Shown here in pieces: positions 20,501 through 27,133 of a stretch of DNA of 64,000 nt. The position numbers and the translations under genes were made by a program. The DNA is taken from the NCBI GenBank assembly GCA_903813345.2, contig CAIIXF020000005.1, positions 1,114,001 through 1,178,000 on the forward strand, given 5' to 3'. The number at the start of each line of letters is the position of its first letter. Positions within the stretch are counted from its first letter, which is position 1. The notes under the pieces were generated by a model. It made no database searches, was not told the origin of the DNA, and saw nothing but the letters and a program-made list of their open reading frames with translations. The stretch comes from Owenia fusiformis. Lineage: Eukaryota; Annelida; Polychaeta; Sabellida; Oweniidae.

Positions 20501-23500
20501 TTATTGGCTCACACAGTGAGCCTATGGGATCGACCAGGCGTCCGTCCGTTGGTCCGTCTGTCCGTCCGTCAACATTGCCCGCACAAATTACTAGATTTAA
20601 GCATTCCCTACATATTGCTCAATATATGTCAGCATCAAATTCTCACCGTTTTTGAGATATTTGACGTCAAAAAACAGTAAAAATAAGTTATTTTTCAACT
20701 TGCTTCAATTTGACCAAACTTTTTTTTTGAAAATCATCTACAAGTTGCTAGGAGTTCACATCTGACATTAGTTTTAGGATTTGACCTGAGGTCAAAAAAG
20801 TTGATTTTTCAAATTGATTTTTGGATGTAAATTTTGGTCATCTTAAAAGACCTTACTGAGCTTTGAATAAGTAAAATTTTCAAGGTCAAAGGTCATCAAA
20901 CTAGGTCACACAACTGTGCTATCTAAGTTTCTCAAAGTTCGAGACTACAAATCCAAATCAATATTTTTGTTTGAAAGTCAGGATATACATTCCTCTGAAG
21001 GTTCCAAACTGTGTGAGCACAGGACCGTGGGTCCTTTATTTTTTTAAACTGCTTAATTGAATGACCTAAATACATTGGATGCTAAATAACCTAAGGGAAA
21101 TCACCCTGACCTAGAAGTCACAGAAGGCAAGAAAATTAAATTTTCAACATTGATCAACCATTTTTTAAAACCACATTTTTAGATGTACTTTTACATGTAG
21201 ATTTCAAATATGACATCACTTTGACTGAAGTTTTAGTTTTAATGATGTAAATCAAGATGATTTCTACTTGCATCTAGTCTTATGTCTACCCGTATACATG
21301 TACTTTATTTTTGCCTTTGGCTAATATGTTTATGCTTGTTTAAGTTTCTTCCATCTAATTGTAATTCAGAACTTCTCATATATTTCATAATGTACAAGGT
21401 GGTTGATTTCGGTAGAGACATGCGATGGAGACAATCTGTGGCATAAGGGAGGTCTGATATATATGTATTTATCCCATACTTAGTAGTGTTATAGGTTAAT
21501 AACATGCGGGGAATATAATTGATATCTGAGGTGAACGGGTGATATATATATCTCCCGCTGAGGTGAGCAGGAGATATACAAGGGGCGATCCATAATTTCT
21601 GTTAAAAATGCTCTCATTTCAGGATTTTTGGCTCACACAGTGAGCCTATGGGATCGACCAGGCGTCTGTCCGTCCGTCCGTTGGTCCGTCCGTCCATCCG
21701 TCCGTCCGTCCGTCCGTCCGTCAACATTGGCCGCACAAATTAAAACTGCTATTCGGATTGAGTCATAACCACATTTATTTTATGCATATTCATAATGCCT
21801 ATTTGACCTATCATCGCCATTTCCCAAGTTCACCCAGTTTCCGAGAAATTGCCGATTTTTAAGTCAAAAAGTCAAATTTTCTGTAAATACTAGACACTTT
21901 GTTGAAGAAGAACTTTCAAATAACTTGTAGTAGTTGCTTTATATGCAACTTATGTCCTCTGAAGATTTCAAAGCTCTTGGAATTACAGTTTTTGGTGTTT
22001 ACTCTATAAAATTTGACAAAAAGTAGGACTTAGTCATTTTCAGGAAACTTTCTCATGTATAAAGTCAATGGCAGGTTTTGTGATTGACAAGTTTCTCAAA
22101 GTTTGCCTTATACTTGATCATTTCTTACAATACATTATTACTAGATTTAAGCATTCCCTACATATTGCTCAATATATGTCAGCATCAAATTTTTACCATT
22201 TTTGAGATATTTGATGTCAAAAAACAGTAAAAATAAGTTATTTTTCAACTTGCTTCAATTTAACCAAATTTTTTTTGAAAATCATCTACAAGTTGCCAGG
22301 AGTTCAAATCTGACATTAGTTTTAGGATTTGACCTTTATTTGACCTTAAGTGACCTTCGAAAGGTCAAAAGAGTTGATTTTTCAAATTGATTTTTGGATG
22401 TAAATTTTTGTCAGCTTAATCAAAAAAGACCTTACTGAGCTCTGACTAAGTAAAATTTTCAAGGTCAAAGGTCATCAAACTAGGTCACACAACTGTTCTA
22501 TCTAAGTTTCTCAAAGTTCGAGACTACAAATCCAAATCAATATTTTTGTTTGAAAGTCAGGATATACATTCCTCTGAAGGTTCCAAACTGTGTGAGCACA
22601 GGACCGTGGGTCCTTTCATTTTTTTCACATGTTCCTCTCATTTTTTCAGAAAACGTAGATTATGTAATTACACATACAATGCTAAAATATAACAGCTATA
22701 TCCTAAATTGAATAAGAGATATGGTTGCCATGGTAACCTGTATTAAGGGTAGGCAGGTCAATTCAATTATAACGTATAAAATATAATAACTTGTTATTTT
22801 GATTATTTTAAAGCATGTGGAAATCATATATTTTTTCTAAACAAGTTTGGTATTTTTGCTAGTTGTTGTTTGTTGCTAAACAAATGTTTATTTGTGCTCA
22901 CAATAACATCACAACAACAATGTATGACATAATGGGCCAATTGGCATTACATGTCATGAGACACACCAAAAATCAAAAATTAAATATCAGATGAAGTTAG
23001 TTTGGCTGATGCAGAGTGTGACATTACAGATACATAGGAAGTACTATTAGATTTTATGTACTATCAAGAATAGGACAATGTCAGAGACAAACATGCATTT
23101 GTAGAGTGTATCGGCAAGGTGTTATATCTGCTCCAAGAATCTATAAGTAGTATTGTAAATTTGAGGAAGGCATGGTCACTGTTGACGACCATCCACAATT
23201 TGGTTGCAAGAGGATCTTGCGGACAGAGAATAACACTACAATAATTTGAGACGAAATTTATGAAGAGAGAACTATCCGACTGTGGAAATATGCAAACAAG
23301 GGCAACAGTGGTATGGAACAGTTCAACAAATAGTTGGCAATGACCCGAGGATGCCTTTGATCTGCTTAAAATAGGTACCAAGGAATGATTAAACTAACAA
23401 AATCCAATTTATGTGTTATAATTTAACTGACCCGCCTACCCTAAATACAGGTTACCATGGCAACCGTATCTCAAAATTAATTTCAGGTATAGCTATAATA

Positions 23501-26500
23501 TTTTAGCATTGTATGTGTAATTACTTAATCTACATGTTCTGAAAAAATGAAAGGGATATGTGAAAAAAATCACAAAATTAGAGCATTTTTATCAGAATAT
23601 ATGGATCGCCCCTTGTATATATATCAACCGCTCAGCAATTCCCGGGAATTTCGTTTTACGTTTAAAAGTGTGGAGTTTTAAAAAAACAATAGCTGTGAAG
23701 AACTTTACATCGATATAAGACATTCATGTTTTGATCTGTTCTGAAAAAATGAAAGGGATATGATAAAAAATCACAAAAATAGAGCATTTTTATCAGAATA
23801 TATGGATCGCCCCTTGTATATATATCTACCGCTCACCAATTCCCGGGAATTTCGTTTTACGTTTAAGTGTGGAGTTTTAAAAAAACAATAGCTGTGAAGA
23901 ACTTTACATCGATATAAGATATTTATGTTTTGATCGTAGTTACCATTTGTAATTATTACTTGAGCGTTCCATAACATTCAATGCATACTTAATAATCTAC
24001 TAATCTTCATAATTCACTAAGTATAGGATAAATCATTATTAAATGTTCGATTTTTGATACAGGGTATATCCCTTGGTAAGTACAATCTATCAACCCTCGG
24101 TGCCTACGGTTCCTCAGGTGATATATTGTATTTCCCTCAGATATACCCTGTATCAAAAACCTCCCATTAAATAACCTCTATATATTCCCTTTTATATTAA
24201 AAGAATTAGATGAGATAGGGTAATAATTTGCATTTCAATTTCAGTTTATTTTTCAGAAGGACAGATTCAAATTCTTTGTCTTGTTAGATATTAAACATTT
24301 GATAGTCATTGATTTCACTGTCCGAATACATGTGTATTTCCAGGTACAGATGTTTGGCTGGAAGTTTACATAGAATCTGAGAGAAAATGGAAATGTATTG
24401 ACTGTTTCCATGGAGATATAGGACGACCAGAAAAGATGGAGGAAAGAGCTACAAAACCTGTAGTCTACGTCATAGGCATTGATAATGGTAATGCTTGGCT
24501 CATTCGATGTCAAGTATAATAGTCGACACATAATAATAATATATATAGATATATATAATGTTTTCCTCTTTGATCATGGCCAGCTTGAAATTCAGTACAT
24601 GTATTTAAATAAAAAATAAATACTTAAGTGCAAAATAATTTTTGAGGAAACATTTATATTCATTTTCAGATAGCAAAATAAAGGATTTGAGTCAGAAGTA
24701 TGCAACAAATTGGATGTCACATACCCGCAAACTCTGTGTCAGCGAGGAATGGTGGGTAGAAACACTCGAGCCATTCAAACCAACCAATAAGAGCAGAGAT
24801 AACGCAGAGGATAATATAATCAGAATGAATTTTGTGAAACAACCACTTCCAACATCCATTGGTGAATTCAAGAATCACCCATTGTATGCACTCAAGCGCC
24901 ACCTATTGAAATTTGAGGCGATATATCCAGAATCTTCCGTTCCAGTTGGTTTCATCCGGGGGGAACCAGTTTATGCCAGAGAGTGTGTGCATCAGTTGCA
25001 TGCAAGAGAGGCCTGGATCAAGGAGGCCAGGAGTGTCAGGTGGATAAAATATTTTATTTCATCATTGGAATGGGGAGTCATGCTTTATACTAGAAATATA
25101 TTGAATTTAGCAAAAAGGGGCAAATATGCATGTATCCAACAACACTTTGGGTGTATTTTCAATGACAAGTAAAACACCTAGGGATGTCCTTCAAGAACTA
25201 GTTCATTATACTCATAACTTTTTTTGTCAAATTAACCCTGTAACATAATATTATGAAATTATTTCTTGATTATTGTACCCAGAGTTGGTGAGGTCCCATA
25301 CAAAATGGTCAAGAAGCGTGTAAATCCGCGGAAGCGTGCATCTATACTGGATAATGGAGAAGACACACCGGAGCTCCCTCTATATGGACTTTGGCAGACG
25401 GAGGAATACATGCCGCCGCCTGCTTTTGATGTATGAAACTTTTCTTTTGGCTCTGAATTGATGATCTGGGTGACATTTCTTTCAAATTGGTTTGGATTTT
25501 AAATTTTCCTTTCAATTAAAACATTTCTGAAAACCCCTATCAATAACAAACATTTACAATTATTAACTGCAAAAGAACCAATCAAAATCATGGTTAACTT
25601 TTATAAGATATCGGCTATGAAATTTCCCCCTGGGGAATATATTCCCCAAAACGTAAGTGACACTCCTCCAGATGCATTTGTGTTTCATCCAATTTTGTTT
25701 TTTCCAGGGTAAGGTTCCCAAGAATGAATATGGAAATGTTGAGATGTTTAAACCATCCATGTTGCCAATAGGTACTGTCCATCTACGTTTAGCGAACCTC
25801 AACAAGATTGCGAAGAAGTTAGACATTGATATAGCTGCTGCTATGACTGGTTGGGACTTTCACGGGGGCTGGTCACACCCCATGTAAGATTATTTTAGTC
25901 TTGCACAACTTTTTCAGGGAATCAGCTCAAATTACAAACATTTTGAACACAGAAAGTTGGAACTAAGATATATGTAATTGTTATCTTTGGTATTATTTAG
26001 TTCACACCATAATATTGAGACTTTATTGGAGCAGTTTAATGTCAAAGAACTTTTTTAAAAATATGTCCAATTAATGATCGTTCTGTATTCCATTTCAGCC
26101 TTGATGGTTGGATAGTATGTGAGGAGCACAAAGATATCTTGTTAGCTGCTTGGGATGAACAGCAAGAAATAGAGCGGGAAAAGGAAAGGAAAAAGAGACA
26201 AGATCGGGTCTTGAAGAACTGGAAGCTGCTCATAAAGGGGATGTTGATCAAAGAAAAACTAAAGAAAAGATTCGATCTTGAGGTATATGCAGACATATTT
26301 TCATTTTTTCCAGGCATGAATTTGTGTTTAACAAGGATATCCTGTTATGTGTGATGCTTGTACTGAGCTTTCTTGAGAAATATTACTTCCTTAATCTTGG
26401 TTGAATACAAAATATATATGGAATGTGTTTTGATTTCTCAATTTTAGGTACTACAAAGTACAATGCATTTATGAACAACTCTACCTTTCCAGAAGATTTA

Positions 26501-26754
26501 AATGATCTTAATTAGATTTCATCTATGTATTATTTCAGGAGAAAGATCCAACAAATGATCAGTCACCTACAAAAACAAGTGATACAAGCAAAAGTAAACC
26601 TGGTGCTAAACCTCCCTCAGGGGAAACTCAGGAAGCCACTGATGCTCAAAAATCATGGCCTAGAAACATTATGAGAGAAAAAGAGAAATCTGTGAATAAA
26701 AAGAAAACTTCTAAGGTTGATCAAAGTCATTTGTTTCCATTTGAAAAAATGTGA
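8472..26754 (+). CDS. XPC: XPC/Rad4 nucleotide-excision-repair damage sensor (ten exons, N-terminus outside window)
   Basis: XPC, with RAD23 and centrin, recognises helix-distorting DNA lesions and recruits TFIIH for global genome repair in the nucleus. Exons: 8472-8556, 8702-9055, 10800-11134, 11576-11715, 24344-24487, 24670-25039, 25283-25430, 25708-25883, 26099-26282, 26539-26754. All junctions are GT..AG and phases agree. They encode about 717 residues: the first half of the transglutaminase-like domain ([13 protein letters not shown]), a basic Ser/Lys-rich insert, its second half ([20 protein letters not shown]), then BHD1 ([18 protein letters not shown]), BHD2, BHD3 ([14 protein letters not shown] and [12 protein letters not shown]) and a charged C-terminal tail. 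The catalytic triad of true transglutaminases is not expected in XPC. The human protein is about 940 residues, so roughly 200 N-terminal residues are missing here. The fourth intron is 12.6 kb and packed with mobile DNA. Confidence 0.95.
8702..9055 (+). CDS. XPC: XPC exon b, transglutaminase-like domain first half
   Basis: 118 codons, phase 0 at both ends, between ttctttcag and gtaatt. Contains [13 protein letters not shown] and [20 protein letters not shown], core strands of the Rad4-type transglutaminase fold. Confidence 0.95.
9192..10290. mobile_element. TIR transposon (about 1.1 kb) with TA duplication, no transposase
   Basis: Starts ccgtattctctgtaatta and ends with its inverse taattacagagaatacgg, flanked by TA on both sides (9190-9191, 10291-10292). 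A third partial copy of the terminal motif (taccgtattctct) lies at about 9592. No coding frame was found, so it is non-autonomous. It sits in the XPC intron after exon b. Confidence 0.75.
9823..10003. mobile_element. Nested short TIR element rich in CACGTG and ACGTCA boxes
   Basis: attggcccccacgtga at the left is mirrored by tcacgtgggggccaat at the right. Inside about 180 bp there are three CACGTG E-boxes and four ACGTCA/TGACGT half-sites. It lies inside the larger TIR transposon. Confidence 0.6.
10800..11134 (+). CDS. XPC: XPC exon c, basic low-complexity insert
   Basis: 335 bp, phase 0 to 2, Lys/Ser-rich with acidic patches ([16 protein letters not shown]). It corresponds to the poorly conserved insert within the XPC transglutaminase-like domain. 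Confidence 0.85.
11135..11575 (+). other. XPC intron, nothing recognised
   Basis: AT-rich intron with gtatgt donor and cattttacag acceptor. No nested genes or clear repeats were seen. Confidence 0.6.
11576..11715 (+). CDS. XPC: XPC exon d, end of the insert
   Basis: 140 bp, phase 2 to 1, Ser/Asp-rich ([12 protein letters not shown]) with donor gtacgt. Its split glycine codon is completed exactly by the exon at 24344, which supports the 12.6 kb intron. Confidence 0.85.
11980..12270 (+). pseudogene. Crypton-like tyrosine recombinase N-terminal fragment
   Basis: A 96-codon frame from ATG 11980 reads [20 protein letters not shown] then [19 protein letters not shown]. This resembles the N-terminal SAM-like DNA-binding segment of Crypton-type (DUF3504-related) tyrosine recombinases common in bivalve genomes, which typically start with 'RF..v.dedI..LLe.KDs.NTKK'. 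The frame then diverges and stops, and a foldback repeat follows at once; the catalytic recombinase domain is absent. It lies in sense orientation in the XPC giant intron. Family assignment is from memory. Confidence 0.5.
12276..12405. repeat. Foldback (hairpin) element, 130 bp
   Basis: Left arm caattatagacctctcc with tgtcaaaattatatcc is mirrored by ggatataattttgaca and ggagaggtcaataattg. The centre contains cgacctacggtctcgg. No coding capacity. Its centre resembles that of the foldback at 24051-24159. Confidence 0.8.
12480..13712 (-). CDS. TRIM/RBCC-type RING and B-box protein (probable E3 ubiquitin ligase), intronless, nested in XPC intron
   Basis: 410 residues from ATG at 13712-13710. A GTG two codons upstream is not needed. 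Order: a C3HC4 RING about residues 15-60 ([20 protein letters not shown] ... CPVCR); B-box 1 about 92-130 ([16 protein letters not shown]); B-box 2 about 153-193 ([20 protein letters not shown] ... HEGHQC); a coiled coil to about 320; then a short tail without NHL, SPRY or other known C-terminal domain. TRIM proteins usually transfer ubiquitin through the RING; lineage-specific expansions of such genes are typical of bivalves. A likely 5' splice acceptor (gttttatag|ttgcaag) lies 14 bp before the ATG, so an untranslated first exon may exist upstream, in the region that has been triplicated. The gene runs antisense to XPC. Confidence 0.88.
   Translation of the reverse strand: METSLSEEVKQDLLECKICLEVMTTPKVLNCLHTFCEGCIEGLQRKMSKENNISCPVCRNVTTLPSGGVKSLRANFLINTLQDALGKSAKVIKCEYCDEKCSYTCLDCSDKMCFTHSSSHCNTKFTRGHKVVSMDDVVAGKYAKEILASQVIDCEIHQGKCMEFYCLQCEKMLCVSCKILDHEGHQCTSLEKAGKTKMASLQTSISEMSDISQVLCQFKSEIDNAQTRLVKERGNISTKIDGIADKMCAEIRTQQIKLKNELEGHFNTQTKSYELEKEEVEMDIASIRSGIEFGNTILKHGRHIDALSYAQQMEQNVKGIVTNLRKGKHPTQQYMVYDMRHHQQIATNQKIAVSKESGITLNFQENYQITNPILGSRQDQRQHYYGFGGSADQLPFGNIQKEATVVQINI
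13686..15031. repeat. Copy 1 of a triplicated segment (includes the start of the TRIM gene)
   Basis: Starts inside the first codons of the TRIM gene (ttacttcttcagataaac) and runs through its 5' flank, a mariner-type element and the flank cattggatgctaaataacc. The same order recurs in copies 2 and 3. Confidence 0.8.
14010..14946 (-). mobile_element. Tc1/mariner-type element, copy A, degenerate
   Basis: Long imperfect terminal inverted repeats of over 100 bp begin cagggtgatcccaaaaa and end tttgggtcatcctg, with TA on each side (14008-14009, 14947-14948). The - strand carries a decayed transposase 3' part: codons reading close to [20 protein letters not shown] follow a tggtcatccc stretch, a typical mariner/IS630 C-terminal signature. 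It is interrupted and inactive. Confidence 0.8.
15908..15975. repeat. Left subterminal repeats of the composite element
   Basis: Three tandem copies of a ggccccgctgaaaacatgag-type unit. The inverse appears at 18846-18925. Confidence 0.8.
16250..16635. repeat. Simple repeat, GTTCGTGCG/GTCCG-rich
   Basis: Degenerate array of gttcgt, gtgcgt and gtccga units inside the composite transposon. Open frames on both strands here (Arg/Ser/Phe-rich) are artefacts of the repeat. Confidence 0.85.
16683..18215. repeat. Polypurine microsatellite array, about 1.5 kb (GGAAGGAAGCAAGGAAGC)
   Basis: Almost pure A/G on the + strand with scattered C and T, built from aaggaagg and gcgaggaagcaagg units. Long open frames on both strands (Leu/Pro/Ser/Phe-rich on -, Lys/Glu/Arg-rich on +) arise from the period and are not genes. 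Confidence 0.95.
18430..18535. repeat. Foldback repeat inside the composite element
   Basis: cataggatatattgtgctc is mirrored by gagcacaatatatcctat about 60 bp later. A short hairpin-forming repeat; no gene. Confidence 0.6.
18846..18925. repeat. Right subterminal repeats of the composite element
   Basis: Three copies of a ctcatgttttcagcggggcc-type unit, inverse of those at 15908-15975. Confidence 0.8.
19359..19560 (-). pseudogene. Mariner/IS630-type transposase C-terminal remnant
   Basis: The - strand reads [20 protein letters not shown] followed by ...[20 protein letters not shown], matching the end of DDE-type mariner-like transposases (the 'lWgyLK..VY..nP.t' block). The catalytic core upstream is unreadable. 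Confidence 0.6.
20184..21092. repeat. Copy 3 of the triplicated segment, with an empty mariner site
   Basis: Starts at the TRIM 5' flank (attttcacacttgaaaac), runs in the same order as copies 1 and 2, and ends cattggatgctaaataacc. At 21071-21072 it has a single TA where copies 1 and 2 carry the mariner element, so it is the pre-insertion state. It carries its own insertion at 20506. Confidence 0.8.
20506..21037. mobile_element. Dispersed element beginning GGCTCACACAGTGAGCC, short copy
   Basis: Starts with the palindrome ggctcacacagtgagcc and then a cgtccgtcc microsatellite. It ends tgtgagcacaggaccgtggg then tcctttatt, where GGACC..GGTCC can form a hairpin. It lacks about 400 internal bases present in the copy at 21630. 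Class unknown; no coding frame. Confidence 0.7.
21630..22616. mobile_element. Dispersed element beginning GGCTCACACAGTGAGCC, long copy
   Basis: Same ends as the 20506-21037 copy and closely similar over its right half (from actagatttaagcattccc). It inserted in a T-rich site of the mariner left arm; the right arm of that element shows the uninterrupted sequence. Confidence 0.75.
23010..23345 (+). pseudogene. Mariner transposase N-terminal remnant
   Basis: One frame reads [20 protein letters not shown] then ...RTENN..., resembling the linker after the helix-turn-helix of mariner transposases (F.eG...v.Dd.r.GRP). An in-frame TGA and a TAG interrupt it and no DDE core follows. Confidence 0.6.
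23540..23932. repeat. Two tandem copies of about 195 bp containing the mariner right end
   Basis: The stretch tctgaaaaaatgaaaggg through gaagaactttacatcgatat is repeated nearly unchanged from about 23737. Both copies include the mariner terminus and its flank, so the duplication happened after that insertion. Confidence 0.8.
24051..24159. repeat. Foldback (hairpin) element, 109 bp
   Basis: tttttgatacagggtatat is mirrored by atataccctgtatcaaaaa; the centre reads cctcggtgcctacggttcct. A one-ended relative (ccctgtatctaaaacctccc) occurs near 50148. It ends about 180 bp before XPC exon e. Confidence 0.75.
24344..24487 (+). CDS. XPC: XPC exon e, transglutaminase-like domain second half
   Basis: Encodes [20 protein letters not shown] and a run ending VVYVIGIDN, strongly like the XPC segment next to BHD1. 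Acceptor ttccag, donor gtaatg, phase 1 to 1. Confidence 0.95.
24670..25039 (+). CDS. XPC: XPC exon f, BHD1 region
   Basis: 370 bp, phase 1 to 2. Contains [10 protein letters not shown], the lead into BHD1, then [19 protein letters not shown] and [17 protein letters not shown], hallmark residues of the beta-hairpin domain that grips undamaged duplex DNA. Confidence 0.95.
25283..25430 (+). CDS. XPC: XPC exon g, BHD1-BHD2
   Basis: Reads [12 protein letters not shown]... and ...[17 protein letters not shown], the conserved BHD2 neighbourhood. Ends phase 0 at gat|gtatga. Confidence 0.95.
25708..25883 (+). CDS. XPC: XPC exon h, BHD3
   Basis: Encodes [20 protein letters not shown] and the [12 protein letters not shown] motif of BHD3, the hairpin that contacts flipped-out bases in Rad4 structures. 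Phase 0 to 2. Confidence 0.95.
26099..26282 (+). CDS. XPC: XPC exon i, C-terminal helix
   Basis: Encodes [20 protein letters not shown] and a long charged helix ([19 protein letters not shown]) matching the centrin/TFIIH-interacting C-terminal part of XPC. Confidence 0.95.
26539..26754 (+). CDS. XPC: XPC terminal exon
   Basis: 72 codons including the stop TGA (26752-26754), Lys/Ser-rich and low complexity, after a tatttcag acceptor. The final residues HLFPFEKM resemble XPC C-termini. Confidence 0.85.
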   Translation, partial: EKDPTNDQSPTKTSDTSKSKPGAKPPSGETQEATDAQKSWPRNIMREKEKSVNKKKTSKVDQSHLFPFEKM

Positions 26755-26988
26755 CAACATATTCATAGAGATAGAGATCCAGTTTGATGTTTCATGACAG
26801 GAAGACCATGTGAAATATACATGAAAAATGATTTTGTGCTGTATTTAACTCAGATTCTTTATATTGACATCTTGATCAATAGATATTTATCTAGAGTAGA
26901 CCTTGACAAAGAAATCATTACTAAACATAGTATATGCAACTAATAGCCCTGGAGTAGTTAATGTTTTTTGCAGAACAAGAATGAAGAA

Positions 26989-27133
26989 AATAAAGACTTC
27001 TGGTAAATCATTGCTATGGGATAGTTGGAATACACTCACTTCCAATAATTAATACACATTTATGCCAAAAAAGAGATTAATAGACCAGTAAATCATGTCA
27101 TGTTTTGGTTATGTTACTTTCTCAGACAATAAA
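26989..27133 (+). terminator. Candidate XPC polyadenylation signals
   Basis: AATAAA occurs at 26989-26994 and 27128-27133, about 235 and 375 bp after the XPC stop. Either could end the transcript; there is no transcript evidence here. Confidence 0.4.

Larger units (their letters stand above)
21579..23615 (+). mobile_element. Mariner-type element with TA duplication, carrying an inserted GGCTCACACAG element
   Basis: Ends caaggggcgatccata and tatggatcgccccttg are inverse, with TA flanks (21577-21578, 23616-23617). The inverted repeats extend over 150 bp, including the tggttgccatggtaacctg stretch. The left arm is interrupted at 21630-22616 by the dispersed element. A decayed transposase lies inside. 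Confidence 0.8.
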
